Source: Verrucomicrobia bacterium 12-59-8
Lineage (GTDB): Bacteria; Verrucomicrobiota; Verrucomicrobiae; Verrucomicrobiales; Verrucomicrobiaceae
DNA: 48,891 nucleotides
Assembly (NCBI GenBank): GCA_002279765.1
Contig: NCCR01000007.1
Coordinates: 1 to 48,891 of the forward strand
Reading direction: 5' to 3'
Each line of letters starts with the position of its first letter. Position 1 is the stretch's first letter. The position numbers were made by a program, and so were the translations under genes. Shown in pieces: positions 35,121-43,872 of the stretch. The notes beneath the pieces are model-generated. The model was not told the origin of the DNA, made no database searches, and was given only the letters and a program-made list of their open reading frames with translations.

Positions 35121-36283
35121 TTGCGATGCTTTAATGCCGCATCAATGTCCTTCCACAAGTCCTCAACGTGCTCGATACCCACAGAAAAGCGGACGAGCCC
35201 ATCAGTGACACCGGCCGCTTCGCGGGCATCTTTGGGGATGGAGGCGTGGGTCATGCTGGCGGGATGGGCCACGAGGCTTTCGATGCCACCGAGGCTCTCG
35301 GCCTGGGTGAAGAGGCGCAGGCGGCGGATGAAGGCGAGGGTGTCGGCGTAGCTGAGGCCGAAATCGGCGAGGAGCATGCCGCCGCCGGCGGTCATCTGCT
35401 TCTTGGCGAGTTTGAACTGAGGGTGGCTTTTCAGGAAGGGGTATTTGACGCTCTTGACGCCTTTGCGGCCTTCCAGGCGTTGGGCGAGTTCGAGGGCGTT
35501 GGAGCAGTGGCGTTCCATGCGGATGGCCTCGGTTTTCGCACCGCGGGAGATGAGCCAGGTGTCAAAGGGGCTTGGTTGCAGGCCGATGGCCTTCTGCGCG
35601 AAGATCATCTTCTCCTGCCACTCGTCGGAATTGGTGCAAACGGCACCGCCGAGGGCGTCGCTGTGGCCATTGGTGTACTTGGTGGTGCTGAGCAGGGAAA
35701 GATCGGCACCCAGATCCAGCGGTTGCTGCAGCAGGCTGGAGGCAAAGGTGTTGTCCATGGCGACCACGGCACCCACTTTATGTGCGGCTTCGCTGATGGT
35801 CTTGATGTCCAGAATTTTCAGCAGCGGATTCGTCGGTGATTCAAGCCACACGAGCGCAGGCTTGAGCCGCGTGATGAGATCGTAGTTTTCCGGATTGGCG
35901 AGATTGGCGTATTTGATTTTGACGCCGAAACGCTTCAGCACCTTTTCAAAGATGCGGTAGGTGCAGCCGTAGATCTGCTGCTCGGAGAGAATCGTATCCC
36001 CCGTCTTGAGGGAAAACAGGATGGCGGAGATGGCGCTGAGGCCGCTGGCGAAGACGGTGCTGTGCTTCGCATTCTCCAGACTGGCGAGCGTGGTCTGGAG
36101 GTTGCGGAAGTTCGGATTGCCGGAGCGCGTGTAGTCAAAGCCGTTGGGATTCCCGCTCTCAAACGTCGAGGTCATGTAGATCGGCGGAATCACGGCACCG
36201 GTCTCGCTGCGGTAGTCCTGGCCCACATGAATGGCGCGCGTTTCGAAGCGCGCGTCGGCGGGGATGGAAGGGTCGTCTTTCAT
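35117..36283 (-). CDS. trans-sulfuration PLP enzyme (cystathionine gamma-synthase/lyase family)
   Basis: This 388-residue protein has the standard length and motifs of the family: TRSGNPNFRNLQTTLASLE (about 52-70), FASGLSAISA, LESPTNPLLKILDI (147-160), DNTFAS, and the PLP lysine Lys202 in STTKYTNGHSD. Close relatives are MetB, MetC-like lyases, methionine gamma-lyase and O-acetylhomoserine sulfhydrylase; I cannot pick among them. It is the first gene of a two-gene operon with the STR2-like enzyme, and diverges from pyrH across 77 bases. That space is too short for a full SAM-I riboswitch and none is seen. Confidence 0.9.
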   Translation of the reverse strand: MKDDPSIPADARFETRAIHVGQDYRSETGAVIPPIYMTSTFESGNPNGFDYTRSGNPNFRNLQTTLASLENAKHSTVFASGLSAISAILFSLKTGDTILSEQQIYGCTYRIFEKVLKRFGVKIKYANLANPENYDLITRLKPALVWLESPTNPLLKILDIKTISEAAHKVGAVVAMDNTFASSLLQQPLDLGADLSLLSTTKYTNGHSDALGGAVCTNSDEWQEKMIFAQKAIGLQPSPFDTWLISRGAKTEAIRMERHCSNALELAQRLEGRKGVKSVKYPFLKSHPQFKLAKKQMTAGGGMLLADFGLSYADTLAFIRRLRLFTQAESLGGIESLVAHPASMTHASIPKDAREAAGVTDGLVRFSVGIEHVEDLWKDIDAALKHRK

Positions 36284-36360
36284 AACGGGATGAGTGACAT
36301 GCAGAATTAGCTTTGCAAGGCCCCTGCGTGCATGCTTTATGAGTTATCAACTGATCTTTC

Positions 36361-37098
36361 ATGTCCGACTCCACCGCCCCTCGAAAATTCCGTCGCGTTC
36401 TGCTCAAACTCAGCGGTGAAGCGCTGAGAGAGCCGGGCAGTCATGACAATATTTCTCCGCCCATCGTCGAAGACATGGCGGCGCAGATCAAAGCGGCGCA
36501 TCAAACCGGTCTCGAAATCGCCCTCGTCGTGGGTGGTGGCAACTTCTGGCGCGGCGTGACCGCCAGCAACAAAGGCATGGAACGTGCAACGGCCGACTAC
36601 ATGGGCATGCTGGCCACGGTGATGAATTCTCTCGCGGTGCAGAGCATGCTGGAAGCGATGGATGTGCCGACGCGGGTGCAGAGCGCGATCAAGATGGACA
36701 ACGTGGCCGAGCCCTTCATTCGCCGCAAAGCAATGCGCCATCTGGAGCTGGGCCGTGTGGTCATCTTCGCCGCCGGCACGGGCAATCCGTTTTTCTCTAC
36801 CGACACCACGGCGGCGCTGCGTGCCAGCGAGGTCAATGCCGAGATCGTGCTCAAGGCCACGAAGGTGGACGGCATCTACGATTCCGATCCCAACAAAAAC
36901 CCGAATGCCGTCAAGTTCGAGCGCGTCAGCTTTCACGAGTGCCTGACGCGCCAGCTTAAGGTGATGGACTCGACCGCTTTCTCGCTGTGCATGGAGAACA
37001 ACATGCCCATCGGCGTTTTCAGCATGAACGAACCTGACAACATCCGCCGGGCACTCATCGGCGAATACATCGGCACGATGGTCGATGCGAAAGGCTGA
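36361..37098 (+). CDS. pyrH: UMP kinase
   Basis: This 245-residue protein phosphorylates UMP to UDP in pyrimidine synthesis. Family motifs are VLLKLSGEAL (about 13-22), VVGGGNFWRG (57-66), the uridylate-binding MNSLAVQSMLE, and KVMDSTAFSLCMEN near the end. Length is typical. It is followed 24 bases later by frr, the widely conserved pyrH-frr pair linking nucleotide supply and translation. Confidence 0.97.
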   Translation: MSDSTAPRKFRRVLLKLSGEALREPGSHDNISPPIVEDMAAQIKAAHQTGLEIALVVGGGNFWRGVTASNKGMERATADYMGMLATVMNSLAVQSMLEAMDVPTRVQSAIKMDNVAEPFIRRKAMRHLELGRVVIFAAGTGNPFFSTDTTAALRASEVNAEIVLKATKVDGIYDSDPNKNPNAVKFERVSFHECLTRQLKVMDSTAFSLCMENNMPIGVFSMNEPDNIRRALIGEYIGTMVDAKG

Positions 37099-37122
37099 TT
37101 AAACTTCCAACTAGATACTGAT

Positions 37123-37689
37123 ATGGACCCTGAACTGACGATGATGGAGGCCGACGAGGCCATGACAAAGGCCGTCGAGCACGCCATCCATGAATTTGCC
37201 ACCGTGCGCACGGGTAAGGCTTCGCCGACGCTGGTGGAAAACATGGACATTCATGTGATGAGCTACGGCAGCCACATGAAGCTGAAGCAGCTGGCCATGA
37301 TCACCACGCCGGACGCGCGTCTGATCCGCATCGAGCCCTTTGATTCCTCCACGCTGCAGGACATTGACCGTGCGATCCGTGAGTCACGCCTCGGCTTGAA
37401 CGGCAGCATTGAAGGCAAGGTGATCCGCCTGCCGATTCCCTCCCTCTCCACCGAACGCCGCGAGCAGATGGTGAAGATGTGCAAGACCCTCGGTGAAGAC
37501 GCTCGTGTTCGCGTGCGCTCCGCCCGTCGTGACAGCCTCGAAACCATCAAGAAAGGTGAGAAGGATGGCTTTATCACTGAAGATGACCTCCACCGCATGG
37601 AAAAAGAAATCCAGGTGATGACCGACAAGAAGATCGCTGAAATCGACCAGCATGTGGCGTCGAAAGAGAAAGAGATCATGACGGTCTAG
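37123..37689 (+). CDS. frr: ribosome recycling factor
   Basis: This 188-residue protein splits post-termination ribosomes together with EF-G. Typical segments are HEFATVRTGKASPTLVENM (about 25-43), PDARLIRIEPFDSSTL, IRLPIPSLSTERREQMVK (about 105-122) and the Arg-rich VRVRSARRDSLE. The N-terminus is slightly extended and acidic compared with E. coli. It follows pyrH, as in many bacteria. A long inverted repeat begins 15 bases after its stop. Confidence 0.97.
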   Translation: MDPELTMMEADEAMTKAVEHAIHEFATVRTGKASPTLVENMDIHVMSYGSHMKLKQLAMITTPDARLIRIEPFDSSTLQDIDRAIRESRLGLNGSIEGKVIRLPIPSLSTERREQMVKMCKTLGEDARVRVRSARRDSLETIKKGEKDGFITEDDLHRMEKEIQVMTDKKIAEIDQHVASKEKEIMTV

Positions 37690-37703
37690 CCAAAACGGGT
37701 TCC

Positions 37704-37778
37704 AAGTTTCAAGTTTAAGGTTTCAAGTTCACTTGAAAGGAAGCCTTGGGATAACTTGAAACTTTAAACCTGAAACTT
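37704..37778. repeat. 26-bp near-perfect inverted repeat
   Basis: The left arm (37,704-37,729) and right arm (37,753-37,778) are complementary at 24 of 26 positions, with a 23-base centre. Each arm is itself built from reiterated TTTCAAGTT-like words. It lies between frr and the next gene. It could be a REP-like dispersed element or a strong RNA hairpin acting between the two genes. There is no T-tract, so it is not a standard terminator. Confidence 0.85.
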
Positions 37779-37790
37779 TGAACTTCATTG

Positions 37791-38468
37791 ATGTTTCCCG
37801 CTCGCGACTACCTCGACCTCACGCACACGAAGCATGGCATCCTCTTTCCGGATGACTCGCCCGTGTGGACGGCGTTGACGCGGATCGAATCGTATTTGGA
37901 CTTCCGTTTGCAGCGCGAAATCCGCGTGCAGGTGCCACCAGGGGCCTTCATCGGCGAGGACGTGTTCATTGACGAAGGCACCACGCTGGAGCCCGGCGCG
38001 GTGATCAAAGGTCCGGCGTGGATCGGCCGCAACTGCCAGATCCGGTCGGGCTGTTACATCCGCGAGAATGTGATCATCGGCGACGGCTGCGTGCTCGGAA
38101 ACTCCTGCGAATTCAAGAACTGCGTGGTCTTCGACGGCTGCGAGATCCCGCATTACAACTACGTCGGCGACTCGATCCTCGGCCACAAGGCGCATCTGGC
38201 CGCTGGCGTGATCCTTTCCAACGTGCGGCTGGACCGCCTGGAGGTCACCGTCAAGACTGACACCGATGTCATCCCCACCAGCCTGCGAAAATTTGGCGCG
38301 ATCGTGGGTGACTACGCCGAGATCGGCTGCAACAGCGTGATCAGCCCCGGCAGCATCATCGGCCGCCGCAGCATCATCTATCCGCTGACGCATTTCAGCG
38401 GTGTGCTGGATGCCGATCTGATGCTTAAGACGCGGCAGACGCAGCAGGTGGTCAAGCGGCGGAGGTAA
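37791..38468 (+). CDS. left-handed beta-helix transferase (GlmU C-terminal-like)
   Basis: This 225-residue protein is almost entirely hexapeptide repeats of the left-handed beta-helix (GAFIGEDVFIDEGTTLEPGA near residue 50, GRNCQIRSGCYIRENVIIGD near 78, and a later GDYAEIGCNSVISPGSIIGR). The NYVGDSILGHKAHLAAG block resembles the C-terminal acetyltransferase part of GlmU-type sugar nucleotidyltransferases, without the N-terminal nucleotidyltransferase domain. It probably transfers an acyl group to a sugar; substrate unknown. Start is the ATG at 37,791; a TTG precedes it directly. Confidence 0.83.
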   Translation: MFPARDYLDLTHTKHGILFPDDSPVWTALTRIESYLDFRLQREIRVQVPPGAFIGEDVFIDEGTTLEPGAVIKGPAWIGRNCQIRSGCYIRENVIIGDGCVLGNSCEFKNCVVFDGCEIPHYNYVGDSILGHKAHLAAGVILSNVRLDRLEVTVKTDTDVIPTSLRKFGAIVGDYAEIGCNSVISPGSIIGRRSIIYPLTHFSGVLDADLMLKTRQTQQVVKRRR

Positions 38469-38522
38469 CAGAGGGATTGAATACAATTCTGGTCGTGGGA
38501 GTCAGAGCAACATCCTACGCTT

Positions 38523-41126
38523 ATGAAATCACTTTTTCGCCTGCTCTTCGTCGTCTCAGCCATCTTGTCGCTGGCGAGCTGTGACAAACCCATGCCGCCC
38601 GCTACAGCCGCACCCGTCGCGGCTGAGACAGACAACCAGCTCGCTGAGGCGCGTGATGCCTTGCAGCGCCAGGCCCTGGAGATTGAAACGAAGACGGCCC
38701 TGATGGACAAGCAACTGGCGGAGATGGCGCAGTCTCTCAAGGATCGTGAAAATGCGGAATTGCGGGATTCCCTGGACGCCCTGAAGCGGCAGAATGACGA
38801 GCTGCGGGTGCAGGCGGACGCCGCCCGTCGTCAGAGCGATGCCATCACCCAGCGCATCGCCGTCGCTCCGCAGCAAAATGTAGCGTCGCAGCCCGTGGCG
38901 CTGCCAGATTACTCGTTGTTCTATGACCGCCTTGCGCCTTTTGGTCGCTGGTTTGACGTGAATGGCTACGGCTACTGCTGGCGGCCCACCATCACTGTGG
39001 CGGGCTGGCGGCCGTATGTGGATGGCTGCTGGGTCTGGTCATCTCTCGGCTGGGCGTGGCAGACGAACGAGCCGTTTGGCTGGGCCACCTATCATTATGG
39101 CCGCTGGGTGAATCTCGCGCACTATGGCTGGATCTGGGTGCCGGGCAGCGAGTGGGCTCCGGCGTGGGTGGCATGGCGTCAAAGCCGGGATTGCGTGGGC
39201 TGGGCACCCCTGCCACCGGAGCCGGGCGCGTTCAGCGGGGTGTATCGCGACTGTGACTCACGCTATGGCCTCGGCCCCACCAGCTACACTTTCATCAATA
39301 CGAACCAGTTCGTGAGCCCGACCTACATCAACGTCTATGCGCCGGTGACGCGGCAGACGGTGATCTTCCAGCACAGCGTGAATGTGACGCAGATCGTGCG
39401 CAGCCGCAGCCATGGGCATGCGTTTGTGCAGCAGGGTGGGCCGCCACGCGCTCAGATGGAGCAGGCATGCAGGCAGCCGGTGCCGCAGCGGCAGGTGCAA
39501 ACGATGCACGCCGACGAGATGCCTGAGCAACAGCAGCATCATGGGCGCAGGGACGCCGATGCACCCATGGCCATGGGTGAACTTCCCACAATGGCCCCCG
39601 GTGCCCATATGAGGCGCCCCGACGTCAAAGAACACATTCAACGCCCAGTCCGGACGAGTGGATTTGACGGCGTGCCGCAGCACGTGGCCACGGAGATTCG
39701 CGAAAACATCGCCAAAGAGAAGGAAACCGCTGCGGTGCAGCAGCCAGTGCATGGGCACATGCCGCATCGACCTGGTCGGCATCCGGGCGAAGCACCGGCT
39801 GTTGTCCAAGGTGCGCCAAGAGTGCCGAACGCTCCGCCGCAGGAGGCCGTGAGTTCTGCCATCGCTATGGAAAAGCCAGTGGAGGCTCAAGTCGTAGCGC
39901 CGGTGGAGACGCCTGCCGTGCAACAGCAGCCCGGGCAGGGGAGCAGGCCGCATCAATTTCCACGTCATTCTGTGGAAGCTCCGCCTTCCACCAGCATGCC
40001 TGCGGTGCCGAACGCTCCAGCCCAGGAAACTGTGCGTCCTGCCGCCGCCGCAGAGTCCGCCACGGGAGCAACAAGGGAACCTAGGACTCATGGACAGCCC
40101 GCAATGGGGGCACCCCACCAGCGGAGCATGCCGCCCGAGAGCAAGGTCGTGGAAAACAGCGCTCCTGCCACAGCGCCAGCAGTGCCATCCGTGATGCCAG
40201 CCATGGTCGAGAACAAGGCCGCTGAATCTTCGGCTACCGCAGTCGTGCCAGTCAATGAGCCTGAACGGACCGTCCCTGCAGTGGTGACCGCTCCACCAGC
40301 AGTCATGCCGCAGCCACCTGCTGAACCCAGCCTTTCACAGCAACCCGTGGCAGCAGAAAAAATGGCGGCTGAGCAAGGGGCCGACACTGCATCCGCCGAA
40401 GCTGAAAGAGCTCAGAGGCATGCCGCACGGGAACAGGCTCGTGCCGCAGCCATGGATCAGCGTCAGCAGCAGGGAATGCAGGAACGTGCCATGGCAGAAA
40501 ACCGAGCCGCAGAACAAGCTGCTGCGAACGCCGAAGCAGAAAAAAACCGCATCCAGGCCGCAGCCGCCGCTGCTCAGCAGCAGGAGGCGCTCATCGCCCA
40601 GCAGCAGCGCATGGCTGCCGATCAAGCCGCCGCCGAAACTGAAAAAGCACGCCAGCAGGCCGAAGCAGCCGCTGTGCAGCAGCAACAGGAGATGGCAGCC
40701 CAACAGCAGCGTGCCAATGCCGAACGCATGGCTGCCGAACAGGCCGCCGTAGCGGAAACTGAGCGTGTCCGCCAGCAAACTGAAGCCGCCGCCATGCAGC
40801 GCCAGCAGGAGGAGGCCACACGCCGTGCTGCCGAAGAGCAGCAAATGCGTGCGCAGCAGGAAACGGAACGCCGCGCTCAGGAAATGGCGCAACGCCAGGC
40901 TGAGGAAGCCGCCCGCCGCCAACAGGAGGCCGAAATGCAGCGTGCTCAGGATCAGGCACGTCGTGCCGCAGAGGAGCAGGCGCGTGCCCAGCAGGAAGCC
41001 GCACAACGTGCGCAGGAGATGGCCCAGCGTCAGGCGGAAGAGCAAGCCCGCCGCGCCCAGGAAGAAGCCCAGCGTGCCGCAGCCGAAGCCGCCCGCAATC
41101 AGCCGCAACCTGCACCTGGATCGTGA
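38523..41126 (+). CDS. Trp-rich lipoprotein with long coiled-coil tail
   Basis: This 867-residue protein has a lipoprotein signal (LSLASC, Cys20) and a short coiled coil (about 37-110). A Trp/Tyr/Gly-rich domain follows (about 125-290) with GYGYCWRPTITVAGWRPYVD, FGWATYHYGRWV, and GWAPLPPEPGAFSG, matching DUF6600-type proteins. A long Pro/Gln/Ala-rich linker (about 300-610) and a very long Ala/Gln/Glu/Arg coiled coil (about 615-860) with repeated RRAAEEQ-like units complete it. It is probably anchored to a membrane facing the periplasm and may span or scaffold it. The repetitive 3' half makes opposite-strand frames look long; these are shadows. Confidence 0.82.
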   Translation: MKSLFRLLFVVSAILSLASCDKPMPPATAAPVAAETDNQLAEARDALQRQALEIETKTALMDKQLAEMAQSLKDRENAELRDSLDALKRQNDELRVQADAARRQSDAITQRIAVAPQQNVASQPVALPDYSLFYDRLAPFGRWFDVNGYGYCWRPTITVAGWRPYVDGCWVWSSLGWAWQTNEPFGWATYHYGRWVNLAHYGWIWVPGSEWAPAWVAWRQSRDCVGWAPLPPEPGAFSGVYRDCDSRYGLGPTSYTFINTNQFVSPTYINVYAPVTRQTVIFQHSVNVTQIVRSRSHGHAFVQQGGPPRAQMEQACRQPVPQRQVQTMHADEMPEQQQHHGRRDADAPMAMGELPTMAPGAHMRRPDVKEHIQRPVRTSGFDGVPQHVATEIRENIAKEKETAAVQQPVHGHMPHRPGRHPGEAPAVVQGAPRVPNAPPQEAVSSAIAMEKPVEAQVVAPVETPAVQQQPGQGSRPHQFPRHSVEAPPSTSMPAVPNAPAQETVRPAAAAESATGATREPRTHGQPAMGAPHQRSMPPESKVVENSAPATAPAVPSVMPAMVENKAAESSATAVVPVNEPERTVPAVVTAPPAVMPQPPAEPSLSQQPVAAEKMAAEQGADTASAEAERAQRHAAREQARAAAMDQRQQQGMQERAMAENRAAEQAAANAEAEKNRIQAAAAAAQQQEALIAQQQRMAADQAAAETEKARQQAEAAAVQQQQEMAAQQQRANAERMAAEQAAVAETERVRQQTEAAAMQRQQEEATRRAAEEQQMRAQQETERRAQEMAQRQAEEAARRQQEAEMQRAQDQARRAAEEQARAQQEAAQRAQEMAQRQAEEQARRAQEEAQRAAAEAARNQPQPAPGS

Positions 41127-41514
41127 TCAGATGCATCGTTTCGACGGATTGCCTCATCAATAAATCACACCGAAAGTCGCGTTAGGTCAGGGATCGTTGC
41201 CTCAGAAGGCGTCTCGCAAAACTCATTTCCTTCTAGCAGGTTGCACTTGCTTGAAGTTCATTGCCTCCGACGGCGGCTGGCTGGGGACAGCTAGCCCCCT
41301 GTGCTGCGGGTCATTGGAATTGGTGGCATCTGCGCCATGAATATTTTCACCGGGGAAACTCAAAAGAGCCTGTCACAACTTTCTGCTTCTGAACTCTAGG
41401 GGTAAAACGAGGATCAAAAAAACGGCTGAAATGAGAATGGATCAGTCGTCATGCGTTTACGTGCGCAGCGTTTACGTCACGGGACAATCCGTGGATTTAC
41501 CAAGGATTAAAACA
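41127..41514. other. non-coding stretch before tRNA-Leu
   Basis: I see no gene. A GC-rich segment around 41,275-41,305 could form a weak hairpin. The word gcgtttacgt occurs twice close together near 41,453 and 41,468, which may be a small regulatory direct repeat. Neither is strong enough to call. Confidence 0.5.
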
Positions 41515-41599
41515 TGGTGCCGGAGACAGGACTCGAACCTGCACTAGTTTCCCAACCAGATCCTAAGTCTGGCGCGTCTACCAATTCCGCCACTCCGGC
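41515..41599 (-). tRNA. tRNA-Leu (anticodon UAG)
   Basis: The minus strand reads a full class II tRNA from 41,599 to 41,515. The acceptor GCCGGAG pairs with CTCCGGC, the anticodon arm is CCAGA-CTTAGGA-TCTGG with anticodon TAG, a long variable arm follows (TTGGGAAACTAG region), and the T-arm has GTTCGAGTC. Discriminator A and an encoded CCA (41,517-41,515) complete it. The anticodon reads CUN leucine codons. Confidence 0.97.
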
Positions 41600-41651
41600 A
41601 GGGAGTTGCATGCGGGTATGATTCCTTGCGGATGTTCAGGCTGCAAATGAA

Positions 41652-42590
41652 TTATCGCAGGCGCAGCAGGCGGGACGCGATCCAGCCGGTGAGCAAAACA
41701 GTCGCCAGCGGCATGAGCCCGACTTTCAGATTGGCACCAATCCACGGCAGCCAGTCGTCTGCGTAGGTGGTGAGGGCGCTGAAGTATTTCAGGCCAAAAA
41801 CCCAGCCACCATGCAGGCCGATGCCCGCCCACAAGGCCCCGGTTTGCATACGCACTTTGGCCAGTACCCAGCCTACGGCGAAGAGGGTGGCAAATTCAGC
41901 GAGGAGAAAGTCCACATCGCCAAAGCCGGCGGCGATTTGTCTGAGCACGAGAAATCCACTGCTCCAAGTGACGGCGGCATCGCTGATCTGCCAGCCCTCC
42001 GGGGGCTTGAGAAAATGCACCAGGGCGAAGACCATGGTGAGTGAGAGCAGGGCTTTCGTCTCCGTCATGGTCCGCAGCAGCAGGCCAAGCAGCAGGCCGC
42101 GGAAGAAAAACTCCTCCACGATGCCGGCACCCAGCGCGGCGGTGATAGGCTCCCCCAGTTTCCACCAGCGTGGGTCGGGACGCAGTTGATACGCGCCGGT
42201 CTTGAGAAAGATGAATCCGAGCGCGAGCAGCAGACCAGCGGCAAGAACAAAGCCGATGGCCCATTGCTTGAGCCCCGTGTTGAACGGACGCCAGGCGGGC
42301 AGCAGCCCACGCTCCAGCCGCACCCTGCGCATGAAAGGCCAGATGAAGACGATGGCGCAGAGGAGTACGGCACGGTTGAAGTATCGCGTAAACTGTGCCC
42401 GCTCGATTTCTGAGAGCAGCCACCTCACCAGGCCGACATCATGTAGAGATGAGGTGGAAAGCCAGCCATGGGCCGCTTTGCCGAGGTGAAACAGCGGCAC
42501 GGACAGCACTGCCCCGCCGAGCATGACGGCGAGAAGATAGAGCAGAAGTTTCGGCAGGGCAGGGGAACTGCCGGGGCTGGCGGCTTGCAT
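41652..42590 (-). CDS. CPBP family intramembrane metalloprotease (CAAX/Abi type)
   Basis: This 312-residue integral membrane protein has about eight hydrophobic segments and the family motifs: IVEEFFFRG with EE at 159-160 and Arg164, FALVHF with His192, and a later GLHGGW. These residues form the zinc-type active site of the CPBP glutamic/CAAX-like proteases. Substrate unknown; family members process membrane proteins or act in peptide immunity. It lies 53 bases downstream of tRNA-Leu on the same strand, so read-through is possible. Confidence 0.9.
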   Translation of the reverse strand: MQAASPGSSPALPKLLLYLLAVMLGGAVLSVPLFHLGKAAHGWLSTSSLHDVGLVRWLLSEIERAQFTRYFNRAVLLCAIVFIWPFMRRVRLERGLLPAWRPFNTGLKQWAIGFVLAAGLLLALGFIFLKTGAYQLRPDPRWWKLGEPITAALGAGIVEEFFFRGLLLGLLLRTMTETKALLSLTMVFALVHFLKPPEGWQISDAAVTWSSGFLVLRQIAAGFGDVDFLLAEFATLFAVGWVLAKVRMQTGALWAGIGLHGGWVFGLKYFSALTTYADDWLPWIGANLKVGLMPLATVLLTGWIASRLLRLR

Positions 42591-42623
42591 GGGCGCGATA
42601 CTAGCGCATCCTGCGCGCTCTCA

Positions 42624-42920
42624 ATGACCAAAAACCAAATCCACGAATGGCATGAACGTCTCGAAGACGGTCGCAAACAGTACATCCGCGCCTACTGGAA
42701 TTCGCGCGAATGGCTGTTTCGATATGCCCATCCCGATGGCGAGGAGTGGACGCCGCTGGAAAATCCACCGCCGGAGCGCTGGCTTGAGCTGCGCGATCTG
42801 CTGTTCCGCAAGTATCAGCGCAAAAAGCTGCCCTGGAAGTACGTCGTCGATCTGGACAAGAAGCTGGAGGACATGGGAATCAAGCTAGAGGGAGACGAGC
42901 CGCAGGCAGAGGACGAATGA
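42624..42920 (+). CDS. small conserved-looking soluble protein, unknown function
   Basis: This 98-residue protein begins MTKNQIHEWHERLEDGRKQY. It is rich in Trp, Arg and Glu, with FRYAHPDGEEWTPLENPP in the middle, KYQRKKLPWKYVVDLDKKLE later and an acidic tail. No domain is recognised. The start at 42,624 avoids overlap with the divergent protease gene. Base composition and the sensible start suggest a real gene. Confidence 0.65.
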   Translation: MTKNQIHEWHERLEDGRKQYIRAYWNSREWLFRYAHPDGEEWTPLENPPPERWLELRDLLFRKYQRKKLPWKYVVDLDKKLEDMGIKLEGDEPQAEDE

Positions 42921-42927
42921 CGCCCGG

Positions 42928-43665
42928 TCATTGGGCATCGGTATTTGTTTTGATCTCAGCCGTCACGCCACCGCCGTAGGCAGCGCCGAAACGCATGCCC
43001 ACCTGCACCTCCGGGAATAGAAACCGGTGGCCTGCGCGCGCACTGCGCCGCCGTGAAATGAACCCGAGCATGGCGGCAAAGAGGGCACCCCCGGCGAGCA
43101 CGGCGGGTACAGCTATGGCGAACTGCTTTTCACCGCGTTGAATCCACAGCGACTGCCGCAGCCGCACGCTTTCCATCGCCCGCAGCCGGTCAATCCACGC
43201 ACGCGTGGCAAGCGCGACACGTTCATCGAGCGTGAGCTTGGTGTCGGCGAGGATGCGGCGTGTCTCCTGCATGATCTCGACGAGATCAGCAGCGGAGAAA
43301 CGTTCCCAAAAAAAGGGGGCGAAGGACATTGCGCTGCTGTTGCTGGCACGGTCATAAACCATCAGCACGGCAGGCCGCAGGCCGCTCCATTCACGCCTGG
43401 TGGTCTGGGCCTGTCTGCGGACGGTGACCTCTGCCGGCAAGAAACTGGTGGCTTGGATCCACGCATCGCATTTCAGATCCTGGCGAAACCGGCTGAGTTC
43501 CCCGGCCAGCAGACGGTGGGTTTCAGGGGTGAGCGCCCGGGTCTCGTCCTGAATGCCGTCAGCGGGCGGGGCAGTCTGAGCCAGAACCCACCCGGCCGTG
43601 GCCAGCCAGACCCCGGCAAATGCCGGGAAGAGCAGGCATTGGTGACGGCGGAGGGCGTTGTGCAT
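42928..43665 (-). CDS. TPM-domain-like exported membrane protein
   Basis: This 245-residue protein has an N-terminal signal or anchor (about residues 12-30). A TPM-type domain follows (about 38-170), shown by DETRALTPETHRLLAGELSR, CDAWIQATSFLP and LRPAVLMVYDRASN. A membrane span (about 182-203, IAVPAVLAGGALFAAMLGFI) and a short tail complete it. TPM domains occur in proteins linked to photosystem repair, phosphatases and membrane quality control; here the role is unknown. It converges with the small gene at 42,624-42,920. Confidence 0.72.
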   Translation of the reverse strand: MHNALRRHQCLLFPAFAGVWLATAGWVLAQTAPPADGIQDETRALTPETHRLLAGELSRFRQDLKCDAWIQATSFLPAEVTVRRQAQTTRREWSGLRPAVLMVYDRASNSSAMSFAPFFWERFSAADLVEIMQETRRILADTKLTLDERVALATRAWIDRLRAMESVRLRQSLWIQRGEKQFAIAVPAVLAGGALFAAMLGFISRRRSARAGHRFLFPEVQVGMRFGAAYGGGVTAEIKTNTDAQ

Positions 43666-43784
43666 GGGACGGCATCAGTCTGTCCCAAACCCTGCCTGAG
43701 GGCAACTTCCGTCATGGCACCCCTGTCCTCCCGCCCAAATCTAAAGAGTCTGGAGGGGTGTTTTTGGGACGGGTTAGCACGCGC

Positions 43785-43802
43785 TTGTGAAATTTTTCAC
43801 AA
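43785..43802 (+). promoter_or_regulatory. CRP/FNR-like palindrome upstream of nuoD
   Basis: TTGTGAAA and TTTCACAA form a perfect 8-base dyad around TT. The core is TGTGA-N6-TCACA, the classic half-site pair of CRP/FNR-family regulators. It lies 71 bases before the nuoD start and just upstream of a promoter-like pair. Confidence 0.6.
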
Positions 43803-43809
43803 AATCGCC

Positions 43810-43839
43810 TTGCCGCTCTTTGGGCAGCGTAGATAGATA
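43810..43839 (+). promoter_or_regulatory. candidate promoter of nuoDE
   Basis: TTGCCG (43,810-43,815) and TAGATA (43,834-43,839) are 18 bases apart, 34 bases before the nuoD start. Together with the palindrome upstream this is a plausible regulated promoter. Confidence 0.4.
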
Positions 43840-43872
43840 CTCCTCACGCACGCTACCAGACCCCTGCTTTTC

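Noticed and set aside
36284..36360. a SAM riboswitch ahead of the trans-sulfuration operon
   Set aside because: The divergent space is only 77 bases and lacks the conserved core stems.
39258..40118. 286-codon minus-strand frame opposite the lipoprotein
   Set aside because: It is a Cys/His/Arg-rich mirror of a repetitive gene with no family signal.
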